Shown: in pieces, positions 8,650 to 18,271 of the stretch
Layout: each line of letters starts with the position of its first letter
How positions within the stretch are numbered: the first letter of the stretch is position 1
Made by a program: the position numbers and the translations under genes
Origin: CBDFGN01 sp965247065
GTDB lineage: Bacteria > Bacteroidota > Bacteroidia > Cytophagales > Cyclobacteriaceae
Assembly: GCA_965247065.1 (NCBI GenBank)
Contig: CBDFGN010000006.1
Location: 2,294,001-2,358,000 of the forward strand
Reading direction: 5' to 3'
Length of the DNA: 64,000 nucleotides
Notes under the pieces: model-generated
The model's input: only the letters and a program-made list of their open reading frames with translations
What the model was told of the DNA's origin: nothing
Databases searched by the model: none

Positions 8650-9798
8650 TTAAACGCCCGTATCCTTCCTACTATTTGAGTTAGCTGATTCTATCACTGC
8701 GTCACAAACCCTTTGAGTTTGAAACGCTTCTTTGAAGGTTGGCGCGCAGGGCTCTCCAGATTCCAGGCTTTTGAAAAAGTCGGCTACCTGGTGAATGAAC
8801 GTGTGCTCGTACCCGATGATCACACCAGGAACCCACCATTTATCCATATAGGGCTGATCCGGATCCGTCACAAGGATGGAACGCCAGCCACGGACAATGG
8901 AATCGTCACTATAGTCAAAATATTCAAGCCGATTCATATCGGGTAAATTCCACCGGATAGAAGCGTTTTCTCCATTTATCTCGAAGGAATATAATGCTTT
9001 GTGTCCCCGGGCATAACGGGTTGATTCAAAAAGTCCCAAGGAACCATTGGCGAAATGGCAGTGAAATATACAGGCATCATCAATACCTACCTTTTGTACT
9101 TTACCGCTTTCCTGGTGCACCCGTTCTTTAATAAATGTTTCGGTAACGGCAGAAACGTCTGTGATCGCTCCATTGAGCCACATGGCCGTATCTATGCAAT
9201 GGGCAAGGAGATCTCCCGTAACTCCAGATCCTGCGGAATCTACATCCAGGCGCCAAAGTCCTTCCCCTCCCTGAGGCACTTCCGGACTGATGGTCCAGTC
9301 CTGGAGGAAACTGGCCCGGTAATGAAAAATCCTTTTCAACTTACCGGAATCAATGATCTTTTTTGCCATAGTGATAGCCGGAACCCTTCTGTAATTATAC
9401 CAGACTGTATTTTTGACTCCGGCTTTTTCTACGGCATCCACCATGCTTTGACCTTCAGCAAGAGTTCGTGATAGCGGTTTTTCGCAGAGGATCATTTTGC
9501 CGCCTTCCGCTGCCGCAATTGCAATTTCCGCATGCGTATGATTGGGTGTACAGATGTCGATCGCGTCAATATCATCCCGGGCAACAAGAGCCTTCCAATC
9601 GGTTTCAGTTGACTCATAACCCCATTGGCTGGCAAAGGATTGTACTCTTTCCTTGCGTCGTGAGCAAACGGCTTTCAATACAGGACGATGCTCCAACTCC
9701 GGGTAGAAATTGGAAAGGCGGTTGTAGCCATTTGAATGAGCTCGGCCCATGAAGCCGCATCCAATCAATCCAATTCTCAGTTCTTTAGGGTTGCTCAT
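8650..9798 (-). CDS. Gfo/Idh/MocA-family oxidoreductase
   Basis: 382 residues. The N-terminal Rossmann fold has GLIGCGFMGRAHSNGY (about 8-23), and the catalytic CEKPLSRT (about 103-110) carries the conserved lysine. The C-terminal alpha/beta domain has GVTGDLLAHCIDTAMWL, with the family's active-site His/Asp. These enzymes oxidise or reduce sugar hydroxyls with bound NAD(P), including oxidation at C3 to 3-keto sugars. No signal peptide, so it is cytoplasmic. It is the last gene of the long minus-strand series and sits next to a DUF1080 gene. That pairing suggests 3-keto-glycoside metabolism (inference). Confidence 0.88.
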   Translation of the reverse strand: MSNPKELRIGLIGCGFMGRAHSNGYNRLSNFYPELEHRPVLKAVCSRRKERVQSFASQWGYESTETDWKALVARDDIDAIDICTPNHTHAEIAIAAAEGGKMILCEKPLSRTLAEGQSMVDAVEKAGVKNTVWYNYRRVPAITMAKKIIDSGKLKRIFHYRASFLQDWTISPEVPQGGEGLWRLDVDSAGSGVTGDLLAHCIDTAMWLNGAITDVSAVTETFIKERVHQESGKVQKVGIDDACIFHCHFANGSLGLFESTRYARGHKALYSFEINGENASIRWNLPDMNRLEYFDYSDDSIVRGWRSILVTDPDQPYMDKWWVPGVIIGYEHTFIHQVADFFKSLESGEPCAPTFKEAFQTQRVCDAVIESANSNSRKDTGV

Positions 9799-9899
9799 GT
9801 TTGATTCTTTTTGCCATTTATTAGCAACCTATTGAAAAATAACTCTTTTGAAAATTACTGCTGACTATGCCAGGATGTCAAAACCTATTTAATCATAAA

Positions 9900-10711
9900 T
9901 CAGATTTCTTTCAACCCAATATTCCGGTATTCAACCTTCATGGGAAGATCATGATGTGCTTGCAATCCGAGCAAGCCAGAAGATGTCCTATTGATAGCAT
10001 CATTATCAGCGACGTCACTCATTAATACACCATTAACATAATGTTGCAGCCTGTTCCCTTTTCCAATGAGATGGTACTCATTCCAATCTTCATGTTTGAT
10101 CTTTGCCTTTAGATCTCTGAATCACCAATCAATTCTACTACTTCTCTACTTTGCTATTCTTTACGTTGGCCTTCAAGGGAACCCGGTTCTTTTGGGTTTG
10201 CCTGAGAACTCACGATTACTTTTTGATCGCGAAAGGCCAGAACATTTCGACCCCCTTTCTCATAATTTTGTCCTGTATATTTGTTCTTCCCATCGATATC
10301 CACCTGATATCCTTTGAGGGCAAAGGAATCGTGATCCAATAATTCGCTGCGGTAGTTTATCCCGCTGTTGCCGTTTTCGGTTATACGAAACTCTGTTTTC
10401 AACTCAAAATCCTTTAGTTCCCCTCCCTGCCATATAATAAAGGTGTTTTCTTTCAGGACGGTAGTGGGTGTAATTTCACCTACCAAAGAACCATTTTCGG
10501 CTCGCCAAATGGAAGGATCTCCTTCCCAGTTATTCAGGGTTTGACCATCAAATATTTGCACAAAGGGCTCTTCCTGAATAGGAGAATCACCTGAACGAGT
10601 CATTTTCCCGTCAAACAGCTTTGTACCTGATGAATGTCCATTGCAGATCATGAATACGATAAACAAAAATTCCAACGGAATCGATTTGATATTGGCCCGG
10701 TTAAGAATCAT
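9900..10711 (-). pseudogene. DUF1080 (3-keto-disaccharide hydrolase-like) protein, nonsense + frameshift
   Basis: The first frame (10154-10711) has a signal-like N-terminus, then FVQIFDGQTLNNWEGD, IWRAENGSLVGEI, FELKTEFRITENGNSGINYRS and GYQVDIDGKNKYTG, the concanavalin-like DUF1080 fold. It stops at TAG (10154-10156) after GQRKE. Reading through gives VVELIGDSEI, and a one-base shift near 10112 then gives the normal family ending EDWNEYHLIGKGNRLQHYVNG ... MKVEYRNIGLKEI, closing at 9900. Two separate lesions remove the last third of the fold, so the gene is probably inactive. An intact relative lies at 17367-18095. Such enzymes cleave 3-keto-glycosides. Confidence 0.8.
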
Positions 10712-10805
10712 GGTTATGTTGATGTCAGGATTATCTGCTCTATTTTTCTATGGATCATGTCCCAAATATATTTAGCGGCTTGAACATGATACATTATTTT
10801 CCTGC

Positions 10806-13484
10806 TCATCTTATTCCTGTATAAATAGAATGACCAGAATTTCCTCCAGCAATTAGGTAAGCCAATAAGTCTTTGAGTTCTTCCTCATTTAACCTATTGA
10901 TCATCCCCGGAGGCATCGCGGAAACAGTAGAAAGTTTTTCATCTGTTACTTGATCTTTAGGGATTGCCTCGATCACATCGGGTGCAAATGGGTTTTGAGA
11001 AATTTGATAGTTTAGTTCATCTTCATCAATAATTCGTCCTACAATTGATTGACCATTTTTTAAGTACAATACAGAGGAAGCAAATTGATCAGAAATGACT
11101 ATCCCGGGATCAATAATTGACACCAGAATATCTTCTGGAGAGAAACGAGTTCCCAATTGTGTCAGATCAGGACCACTAACTCCTCCTTCGCCTCTGATAC
11201 TATGACAAGAGAGACAGCGGGCGGCCGCAAACATATTTTTCCCTTGAACAAAATTTCTATTTACCAACCCTTCACTTAATAAAGGCTTTATATCTTGCTC
11301 ATTCCACCTTTTCCGTGGACCTTTGGGTTCAATGATATTGGCCAGATCCAAACCAGAACTGTTCACTAAGGAATCACCTGAAATTTTATTGTAATAATTG
11401 AAATCGTTTTTTGGCACATGCGATAATGCCCTTTTCCTGGCATTATTTATAAAACCTATATAGCTTCTTCCTCCGTCAAAATCGAATGCCAGACAAAACC
11501 ATTTAAAATACCTCTCACGTAGTTCGGGCGTCCATCCGGATTTTATATCACTGAGTACCATGGCATAATAGGTATGCTGCGCTGGAGGAATGTTACTTAG
11601 CGTTTGAGCAATATCGAATCCATATTTTAGATTCCGTAGGATTAGATCGGAAGCATCTGTGGCTGTATTTGTCATACCGGAAGCCACCTCATCTACTTTG
11701 GTTTCCAATAAAGTGAGTGTTTTCTCTGTGACCATCGGGGCTTCCAGATAAGCAAGAATCTTGCTCAATGATTGATTAAGCATATCATTTTGTGCTGGGT
11801 AATGTGTTGACAAAAAAGCTGTCACCTCATGTTTCACTACTGGACCCGGAATTCCAAAACGGAATAAAGACAGCTCGAATGCGCGGAGCAGATCCACCTG
11901 TTGTATTGCTGAAAGATCATCAAAATTTACTTGAACAAGCGCGTTTAGCATGGGGTCTCGCTGTGACTTATCCGCATGCCTCGCTAAGGCAATAATAGCT
12001 TGGGTTAAGGAAACAGCATCTTTTTCATGATATACCCGTTCCTGCCAGTTTTTTAGGGGCTGATGTTCAATTGCAATGCGCGCAGCGTATCTAATAAAAC
12101 GATCTTTGTTATTCAAATATGGCCAGGCGAAATCAACAGCATCATCCTTCGGTGCACCATGATATTGTTCTAATTGTTTTCGGATTTTATTATCCTGGGT
12201 TTCCTCAGGTGCATTATAAGAAGCCAAAGAAGAGTTATTATCTTTATCTCCATTTTCATAATACACCCGGTAGAGGTCAGAATCCAATTTGCGACCTCCA
12301 GTCATGAAATACATAGCACCATCGGGGCCTATTACTCCGTCGGTTAATGGTAACGGCATTCCGGACGCAAACTCTTCTTTTACAGCAGTATACGAAGCTC
12401 CTTTTGGCTTTAGGTGAATAGCATACACAATGCCAAAGCTCCAGTCAAAAGCAAACAAAGCCTCCTTGTAGGAATTTGGGAAATCAGCACTTCTCCCATG
12501 CATCATCCCTGTTGGAGAACCTTGGCCTATGTTCAACACTGCAGGCAGGTTATCTGGGTAAGCCGGCGACCATTTCCCATTACCAGTACGCCAGCCAAAC
12601 TCGCTTCCGCTAGTCACATGGCAAATCCGGGTAGGCCTGTACCATGGCATGCCAAAGTCATACTCCATATCCGAATCAAAGGTGAACATATCGCCGGCTT
12701 CATTGAAGGTAAGATCAAATGCATTCCGAAACCCAGAACTTATTAATTCCCACCGCTTTCCTAATGAATCAGTGCGGGCAATCCATCCTCCGGGAGCCTT
12801 TCGGTTGTTGGCATGCCCTCTTGCATCCTTAAACAAAGGAAAAAGGTTATCATTCTTCCATACTTTTGGATTTCGATACGCATCCATTTCCGGTGCATCG
12901 GTATGGTTCCCTGATACGACATATAACGATTGTGCATCCGGACTTAATACGATGCTATGCGGGCCATGCTCGCCAGCACCTCCCAAAGCCTTTAATAGGG
13001 TGATCTTATCAAATTTATCATCGTTGTTAGTATCCTGCAATCGGTATAGGCCGCTGCCTTTCTCAAACTCCTTATTACTTCGATGGTTAACCATTACATA
13101 CAGACTGTTGAATGCCCAGAGCAGCCCTTGGGCAAAACCAATCTGAATCAATGAATCTGCTCCTGATTCTTCTATTTGTATTTTTAGTTTTTCAATTGTA
13201 GGTGCCAAGGATTCGGAGCCTATGGCTGCCAGTTTCATTCGATATAAGGCTCCGTATTGGTCAGAGGTAATTAATCTGCCTTTATTATCAAATGTCATAG
13301 AAACCCAGGAGCCCATTTCATTTTCCGAAGGACTAAATAGGTGCTCAGCTTTGAAGCCTGGCTGAAGTTTAAGCTTCTCCACCTTGGGATTAAGGGGTTT
13401 CGTCTCTTCTAAACTATTGCATGCGGACGCTGAAATAACAAAAATTAGCAGGAAGGATGTAGCTTTTGAAAGGTTCAGATTCAT
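10806..13484 (-). CDS. propeller/HEAT/cytochrome c lipoprotein (PVC-type haem-binding CxxCH family)
   Basis: 892 residues. A lipoprotein signal (LLIFVISASAC) anchors it to a membrane. The N-terminal half resembles soluble sugar-dehydrogenase/PQQ-type beta-propellers (HGPHSIVLSPDAQSLYVVSGN, FRNAFDLTFNEAGDMFTFDSD, DGVIGPDGAMYFMTGG). A helical, HEAT-like middle follows. The C-terminal cytochrome c domain has CLSCH at 757-761, GGVSGPDLTQLG and a likely axial Met in SAMPPGM. This architecture is frequent in Planctomycetes/Verrucomicrobia and some Bacteroidota, next to sulfatases and DUF1080 genes. It probably oxidises a substrate outside the cytoplasm and passes electrons through haem. The substrate is unknown. 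Confidence 0.82.
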   Translation of the reverse strand: MNLNLSKATSFLLIFVISASACNSLEETKPLNPKVEKLKLQPGFKAEHLFSPSENEMGSWVSMTFDNKGRLITSDQYGALYRMKLAAIGSESLAPTIEKLKIQIEESGADSLIQIGFAQGLLWAFNSLYVMVNHRSNKEFEKGSGLYRLQDTNNDDKFDKITLLKALGGAGEHGPHSIVLSPDAQSLYVVSGNHTDAPEMDAYRNPKVWKNDNLFPLFKDARGHANNRKAPGGWIARTDSLGKRWELISSGFRNAFDLTFNEAGDMFTFDSDMEYDFGMPWYRPTRICHVTSGSEFGWRTGNGKWSPAYPDNLPAVLNIGQGSPTGMMHGRSADFPNSYKEALFAFDWSFGIVYAIHLKPKGASYTAVKEEFASGMPLPLTDGVIGPDGAMYFMTGGRKLDSDLYRVYYENGDKDNNSSLASYNAPEETQDNKIRKQLEQYHGAPKDDAVDFAWPYLNNKDRFIRYAARIAIEHQPLKNWQERVYHEKDAVSLTQAIIALARHADKSQRDPMLNALVQVNFDDLSAIQQVDLLRAFELSLFRFGIPGPVVKHEVTAFLSTHYPAQNDMLNQSLSKILAYLEAPMVTEKTLTLLETKVDEVASGMTNTATDASDLILRNLKYGFDIAQTLSNIPPAQHTYYAMVLSDIKSGWTPELRERYFKWFCLAFDFDGGRSYIGFINNARKRALSHVPKNDFNYYNKISGDSLVNSSGLDLANIIEPKGPRKRWNEQDIKPLLSEGLVNRNFVQGKNMFAAARCLSCHSIRGEGGVSGPDLTQLGTRFSPEDILVSIIDPGIVISDQFASSVLYLKNGQSIVGRIIDEDELNYQISQNPFAPDVIEAIPKDQVTDEKLSTVSAMPPGMINRLNEEELKDLLAYLIAGGNSGHSIYTGIR

Positions 13485-13626
13485 GAGCTATTGGTCAGTG
13501 ATATTATTTAATAAAAAATATTATGACGTATAATAATTCTGTATCCAAATTGATTTGACTTATTCTACCGGCACTATCTTACAAATGCAATGGGAATCAT
13601 TCTTTGCCCCCTTCTTGTTAGGTGCC

Positions 13627-14433
13627 TTACTTGTACTGGGATAGTTTTGAATTTAACTCTGTTAGTTCATTAATGACCATTGTCGGTTCGTAAGTCCAGG
13701 GATCCCAAATCAATTCTTTTGTACGTTGTACCCAGGCTGATTTCATCCCATAGGATAAGGCTCCTATTACATCAAATGGATTGCCCGAGATAAGCCAGGA
13801 ATTCTCCTTCTCTGAGTTAGTTACATCATTAAAGTGCTTATAAACGATAGGACTAGGTTTGAATACTTTTGTTTCTTCCACACTTACTACACTTTCAAAA
13901 AAAGGTAGAATATTAGCATTTCTCAAAAGATTGGTCACCGTTGTTTTTTCACCATTTGAAAAAGCAAATAAGCGATGACCCGCATCTTTTAATTTTGGTA
14001 AACTTTCTTTTACATCGGAAAAGGCGGGTAAAACTTTATACTCATCTAACAATTCGGTCTTTTGCGCTGAGCTAAGGCTCACCTGACAATAGTCACAAGT
14101 GTAATCCAGGGCATACTTTGTACAGGTGGAAAATCCCTCGAATCTATTCATTAGTCCCTGTCTATAAGAATATTCCAGTTGCTTGTTTCTCCAAGTTTCT
14201 ACAAATAATCTTGCCATGTCTCCAACTAATTTCTGCAAAGAAGTATAAACTCCTGAGGTGTTTATTAATGTGCCATAAACATCGAAAGCAAGAGTGTAGG
14301 TCGTTTTACTGCTCATTTTTATTTCTTTAGGGGCATTTTTCCATGACGTCGAGAGAAGGGTCCCAGCGCTCAGCAAAGAAAAATTAGTTAAGAATGCTCT
14401 TCTATCGTGGTTCTTTATCTTTTTCATTATCAT
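13627..14433 (-). CDS. Tat-exported haloacid-dehalogenase-like (HAD) protein
   Basis: About 268 residues from ATG 14433. The N-terminus carries a twin-arginine signal (HDRRAFLTNFSLLSAGTLL). The HAD core has motif I FDVYGTL (nucleophile Asp), motif II FSNG, motif III KPSP and motif IV SGNPFDVIGA, closest in pattern to L-2-haloacid dehalogenases. The frame is open upstream to 14517, overlapping the sulfatase gene. ATG 14433 or 14427 fits the Tat signal and a GGAAG sequence. An exported HAD enzyme is unusual and might act on a periplasmic sugar phosphate or halogenated acid. Gap to the sulfatase stop: 19 bases, so co-transcribed. Confidence 0.8.
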   Translation of the reverse strand: MIMKKIKNHDRRAFLTNFSLLSAGTLLSTSWKNAPKEIKMSSKTTYTLAFDVYGTLINTSGVYTSLQKLVGDMARLFVETWRNKQLEYSYRQGLMNRFEGFSTCTKYALDYTCDYCQVSLSSAQKTELLDEYKVLPAFSDVKESLPKLKDAGHRLFAFSNGEKTTVTNLLRNANILPFFESVVSVEETKVFKPSPIVYKHFNDVTNSEKENSWLISGNPFDVIGALSYGMKSAWVQRTKELIWDPWTYEPTMVINELTELNSKLSQYK

Positions 14434-14452
14434 AACATTTTGACTTCCAGGT

Positions 14453-15862
14453 TTACTCTTCATCTCCGCTAATTTGTTCGACATTGAGTTTGGGCAGATG
14501 CTTTTTGAGGCCGGCAATCACCTCTGTCAGCTCTGGGTTACTGGCCAGGTTTTCCCACTCGTTTGCATCATTCTCGTGGTCATAGAGTTCCTCGCTCCCG
14601 TCGGCGTAGCGAATGTAGCGCCACCGATCGGTACGGACCGAATGGTTGTTTCGCATTAGCGTAGTGATGGCGGGATGATCCCATTCGGCCTCGGGGTTTT
14701 CCAGCAGCGGTTTCAGGCCCACGCCCTCCAACTCAGGGTTGGCTCTTAAACCACTCAATTCGAGGAGGGTCGGGTAGATGCTGAGCAGCTCCACAGGCCG
14801 GGTACTGCGACGGCCTTTCAATCCGCCGGGGACCGAAATGATGAACGGTACGCGTGTGGAACGTTCCCACAAAGACACCTTTGACCAGCGCAATTTTTCC
14901 CCGAGGTGGTATCCATGATCGGAGTAGAAAACAATGATCGTATTGTCGGCGTAGGGACTGGCGTCAAGGGCGTCGAGCACCCGTCCCAGTTGTTCGTCCG
15001 TCCAACGGACACAGGCGAGGTAGGCTTGTACGGCTTCTTTCCAATTAGCGTTATTGTTCTCCTGCATCCACGAATGTCTTGGGAGATGAGTTCTTGTCAT
15101 GGTAAGTTCATGTGCAGCTTCGGACAAATCCGACCAGTCATCATCCCTGACTACAGGCAATGTAAAGCCGTCGATCAGATCCGGGCTGTTGTGGACTCGC
15201 TCTGGGGAGAAAAAAGGAACATGCGGACGATAGAATCCCAGCGCCATGAAAAAGGGCCGGTCGTGATCTTCTTGCAGCTTGCTTATGGCCCAGCTTGCAT
15301 CCACATAGTCGTTGAATTTCTCCTCTGCATAGCTTTGCGGTCCGAAATCCCACAGGGGGTGCATCTCATCGGGGCGGTCTGTCTGGATGACCTTGTCCAG
15401 ATCGTTCCTTTGGCCGGGCCTGGGTCCCTCTACCTCAAAATCGTTTGGGGGAACTACAGAGCCGTGATAGATCTTGCCCGTGGTAAGCGTCTTATAACCA
15501 TTTGCGGCGAAACTTCTGGGCATGCTGACATGTTTGCTCGTCAAGGCTTCAGAGCGAGCCCCATGAACCTTGTTGTTGTAGAAGCCGGTGGTCGAGGGGC
15601 GCAGACCGAACATGATGCTGGTTCGTGAGGGGTTGCAGATAGGGGCCTGGCAATGCGCATTGGTGAACAACACGCCCCGTTCTGCCAGTCTGTCGATATT
15701 GGGTGTGCGGGTGTCCGGATGACCATCGAGACTGCCCACCCAATCATTCAGGTCATCAACGGCAATCAGTAGAACATTAGGGGCATTCTCGTGCTGGGCC
15801 TTTACACCTGGGCAGAAGCACCCCATCATCAATATCCAAAATAGAAAGTGGTCACGTTTCAT
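14453..15862 (-). CDS. type I sulfatase (iduronate-2-sulfatase-like)
   Basis: 469 residues with signal peptide (FLFWILMMGCFCPGVKAQ). Metal ligands DD at 36-37 in LLIAVDDLNDW. The formylglycine signature CNPSR at 76-80 means activation needs an FGE or anSME maturase encoded elsewhere. DNTIIVFYSDHGYHLGEKLRWSK is the conserved C-side metal/sulfate site. The sequence pattern (VDDLNDWVG, FNDYVDASWAISKL) is nearest to iduronate-2-sulfatase-like enzymes. It removes sulfate esters from glycans in the periplasm or at the surface. It lies between the HAD and EF-hand genes on one probable transcript, which indicates a sulfated substrate. Confidence 0.92.
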   Translation of the reverse strand: MKRDHFLFWILMMGCFCPGVKAQHENAPNVLLIAVDDLNDWVGSLDGHPDTRTPNIDRLAERGVLFTNAHCQAPICNPSRTSIMFGLRPSTTGFYNNKVHGARSEALTSKHVSMPRSFAANGYKTLTTGKIYHGSVVPPNDFEVEGPRPGQRNDLDKVIQTDRPDEMHPLWDFGPQSYAEEKFNDYVDASWAISKLQEDHDRPFFMALGFYRPHVPFFSPERVHNSPDLIDGFTLPVVRDDDWSDLSEAAHELTMTRTHLPRHSWMQENNNANWKEAVQAYLACVRWTDEQLGRVLDALDASPYADNTIIVFYSDHGYHLGEKLRWSKVSLWERSTRVPFIISVPGGLKGRRSTRPVELLSIYPTLLELSGLRANPELEGVGLKPLLENPEAEWDHPAITTLMRNNHSVRTDRWRYIRYADGSEELYDHENDANEWENLASNPELTEVIAGLKKHLPKLNVEQISGDEE

Positions 15863-15904
15863 GGTCCTCTTTCGCGCCTGCCTATCTGGCAGCGTTTTGT
15901 GGGT

Positions 15905-17290
15905 TTAATTGTCTTGGGGGGCTTCCATCCCCAATTTCTTCCGAGCGCGGTTCTTCCAATCGGCGTGTTTCTCCTTGTAATCCTCGAAAGCCTGGTGCTC
16001 GCCATTGTCGATCTTGCCATCATCGTTTTTGTCGACAAAGGAAAAGACCCAGGCCATCTTCGGACCTTTATACTGCTTCCACTCTTCCAGAGAATCCCAG
16101 GAAGTTTTGACCGGCCCGCTTGAACCTCCTCTAAGGACCTCCAATCCGGTTTGTCCCCACTCGTTCCTGTTGGGCCAGGATTTTTCGATGTAGGTCTTTA
16201 CCTGGTCTTCAAAGGCTGTATATTCAGAGGCGCTGATCTTCCCATGACGATTCCTGTCAATGAACGGGAAAAGCCATTCAAAATCGGGCCGCTCGCTGCC
16301 CCAGTCATGCCAGGAAGACCACTCCTTTTTGGAGGATGTGGCGTACTTCTCCCGGTACCCGCCCTGCCGGGAGACCCTTCGCATGGCAATGTCTGTCAGT
16401 TCCTCTCTCCAGGTCAGAAATTCATCGCCGTCGAGATTAGCCCGGTGCCAATCAGGGTGCGGGAACTCCTCATAAGAAACGGAGCCGTCCTTGTCTTTGT
16501 CCAGTTTCCACCAATAGTTTACGGCAAATAGCAAACGGTCAGCTTCTATACCTGCTTCCATTTGCTCGATTCCTTTGAGCCTTTTTGCGTCCTCGGCCTG
16601 CTGTCCCTCTTCCGTTAGCAAATGCTGATAGTCGGCCAGCGCCTCACGTTTGACAATGAGCATGGTTCCGTAGTAGCCACCATGGTTCACGATCTGGCCC
16701 ACGGCGGTTCTACCGTCAGCTGCAATCATAGCCGTAAAAATTGCCCAGGTCTGGTTTGCGGGCATATTTGGATTAGTAGAAGTACCCTGACGCTCAAACA
16801 CCATCATGTTGGTGCGTCTCCCCGGATACCATTTACCCTTAATTACGCCGCGGGTAGTCCTGTCATCGATGGTTCGGATTGTCGCGGGCGGATCGAAGGG
16901 GTGTTTAAGTTGCCCATTGATCCCGGAGATTTCCTCTCCGTCCTGCTCCAGTTTCACATACATGATACCCTCACCTGTCGTGGAGTTCATAAACATGGTC
17001 GTGAAGATGAGCCATTCTCCGGAAACGTCCTCGCCTCCATTTTGTCCTTCTGTATTTTTGAGCAAAAAGACCTGACGGTTTGCCTGTCTGTCTTCCTTGT
17101 TCAGAGACCTGATGATCTTCATTTCTAGCTCCGGGTTTAGCAATTGTTCGCTCTCTTCCTGGGCTACAACGGTCACATGAAATTGGGGTAAAAGGAGGAA
17201 AGCCAAGACTGCCAATGTTGTTTGGAAGGACAATGGGCGATTTAGCCTGTATGCAGGTGATTGGTTTTTTATATTATTGTTGTATTTCAT
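15905..17290 (-). CDS. secreted lipocalin-like/EF-hand protein (paralogue 1 of 3)
   Basis: 461 residues. The signal peptide is shared with two neighbours (NRPLSF ... LLLPQFHVTVVAQEE). Residues about 75-215 form a beta-rich region (SGEWLIFTTMFMNSTTGEG, ISGINGQLKHPFDPPATIR, ADGRTAVGQIVNHGGYYG) resembling a lipocalin-like barrel. After a helical linker come EF-hand loops: DKDKDGSVSYEEF, NLDGDEFLTWREEL, DRNRHGKISASEY and DKNDDGKIDNGEH, so it should bind calcium. No catalytic motif is recognised. Only 42 bases separate it from the sulfatase start. I do not know this family's function. Confidence 0.75.
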   Translation of the reverse strand: MKYNNNIKNQSPAYRLNRPLSFQTTLAVLAFLLLPQFHVTVVAQEESEQLLNPELEMKIIRSLNKEDRQANRQVFLLKNTEGQNGGEDVSGEWLIFTTMFMNSTTGEGIMYVKLEQDGEEISGINGQLKHPFDPPATIRTIDDRTTRGVIKGKWYPGRRTNMMVFERQGTSTNPNMPANQTWAIFTAMIAADGRTAVGQIVNHGGYYGTMLIVKREALADYQHLLTEEGQQAEDAKRLKGIEQMEAGIEADRLLFAVNYWWKLDKDKDGSVSYEEFPHPDWHRANLDGDEFLTWREELTDIAMRRVSRQGGYREKYATSSKKEWSSWHDWGSERPDFEWLFPFIDRNRHGKISASEYTAFEDQVKTYIEKSWPNRNEWGQTGLEVLRGGSSGPVKTSWDSLEEWKQYKGPKMAWVFSFVDKNDDGKIDNGEHQAFEDYKEKHADWKNRARKKLGMEAPQDN

Positions 17291-17366
17291 ACTTATTTAG
17301 GTTCGTTGTGGTGCTTTGTCGAGTAATTGTCCCCCGAGAGCGATCTCATTTATGATCCATTCGATT

Positions 17367-18095
17367 TTAAAGTTGTTCTAAAGAAATGTCTTTATACAAA
17401 ACTTCATAAGGCCCACCTTTATGTGCCTGTAAGCAGATACAGCCCGTTTGAGGCACCTCCCCTTTCTCGGTGAATTTTAAGGTGGAAATGCCATTAATCA
17501 TAATCTCAATTGCCAATCCGTTCGCCTTGATCTGAATTTCATTCCAATCATCTGGTCTTACAATCTCTTTGATCATTGCTTCATTAGCTATTCCAAGAAT
17601 GGCGACATGGCCAATCTTTGGATGTGGATACCTCGAAGAATCGGGCCTGGACTCATCTATAAGACTACCCCACAAGGAGAACGGATTATTCATATCAGAT
17701 GGAGCGACGCCTGAAAACTTTTGAACAGCTTGGGGGGGACTATGACCCATATCCGCCTGATATCCGGCTACCTTATTTGAATTGGGTAGCCGTTCAGCCC
17801 TGAAACTTATTCCCCCATTACCCTTCGGACCATTACTTTTGATTTTAGCTGAAATGGTTAGTTCAAAATGATCATACTTCTGTACGGTACATAAATAATA
17901 ACTATTCGCTAGTGGCTTTTCCAGGTTACCTCCAACAATAGCCCCATCTTCTACTCTAAAAGCTATTTCTGAACCTTCCCAACCCTCGAGCGATTCGCCA
18001 TTAAACAATTTAAGATTGCCCCGTTCTCCACATGATACAAATAGAACTACCGAGAAAAGAATTCCGATTTGAATAATGTTCGTTTGTAATTTCAT
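17367..18095 (-). CDS. DUF1080-like lipoprotein (3-keto-glycoside hydrolase-like/laminin-G fold)
   Basis: 242 residues. Lipoprotein signal SVVLFVSC at the N-terminus. LKLFNGESLEGWEGSEIAF starts the family fold, followed by EDGAIVGGN, HFELTISAKIKSN, GNGGISFRAE and DDWNEIQIKANG...MINGISTLKFTE, matching DUF1080 in order. The family has been assigned hydrolase/lyase activity on 3-keto-glycosides. Membrane-anchored, so it acts in the periplasm or at the surface. It is intact, unlike the relative at 9900-10711. It lies between EF-hand paralogue 1 and the FMN-motif protein. Confidence 0.8.
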   Translation of the reverse strand: MKLQTNIIQIGILFSVVLFVSCGERGNLKLFNGESLEGWEGSEIAFRVEDGAIVGGNLEKPLANSYYLCTVQKYDHFELTISAKIKSNGPKGNGGISFRAERLPNSNKVAGYQADMGHSPPQAVQKFSGVAPSDMNNPFSLWGSLIDESRPDSSRYPHPKIGHVAILGIANEAMIKEIVRPDDWNEIQIKANGLAIEIMINGISTLKFTEKGEVPQTGCICLQAHKGGPYEVLYKDISLEQL

Positions 18096-18196
18096 GCTTC
18101 AATTGATTGTTGATAACATCTATGTATAAGCATTGCATTTATATATAGCACGTTTTTTTGTAGCAAGCCTGAAATGATTCTTGTATCCTTGCACAC

Positions 18197-18245
18197 TTGT
18201 TACCGCCTGGTCGGGATAAGCAAAGACCGGTGGGCCCTTTACAGT
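18197..18245 (-). pseudogene. relic of an SLH-like oxidoreductase tail
   Basis: The minus strand reads GPPVFAYPDQAVT, nearly identical in protein and DNA to GPPVFAYPDRSVT in the C-terminal part of the FAD oxidoreductase at 23659-25782. The similarity ends after about 45 bases on each side. Probably a leftover of a duplicated or deleted oxidoreductase gene. Confidence 0.55.
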
Positions 18246-18271
18246 TCGAGGCCGCCATGCAAGCTATTCTA

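Noticed and set aside
14906..15628. Long plus-strand open frame (240 codons)
   Set aside because: Exactly antisense to the intact sulfatase gene; no family motifs and no start signals.
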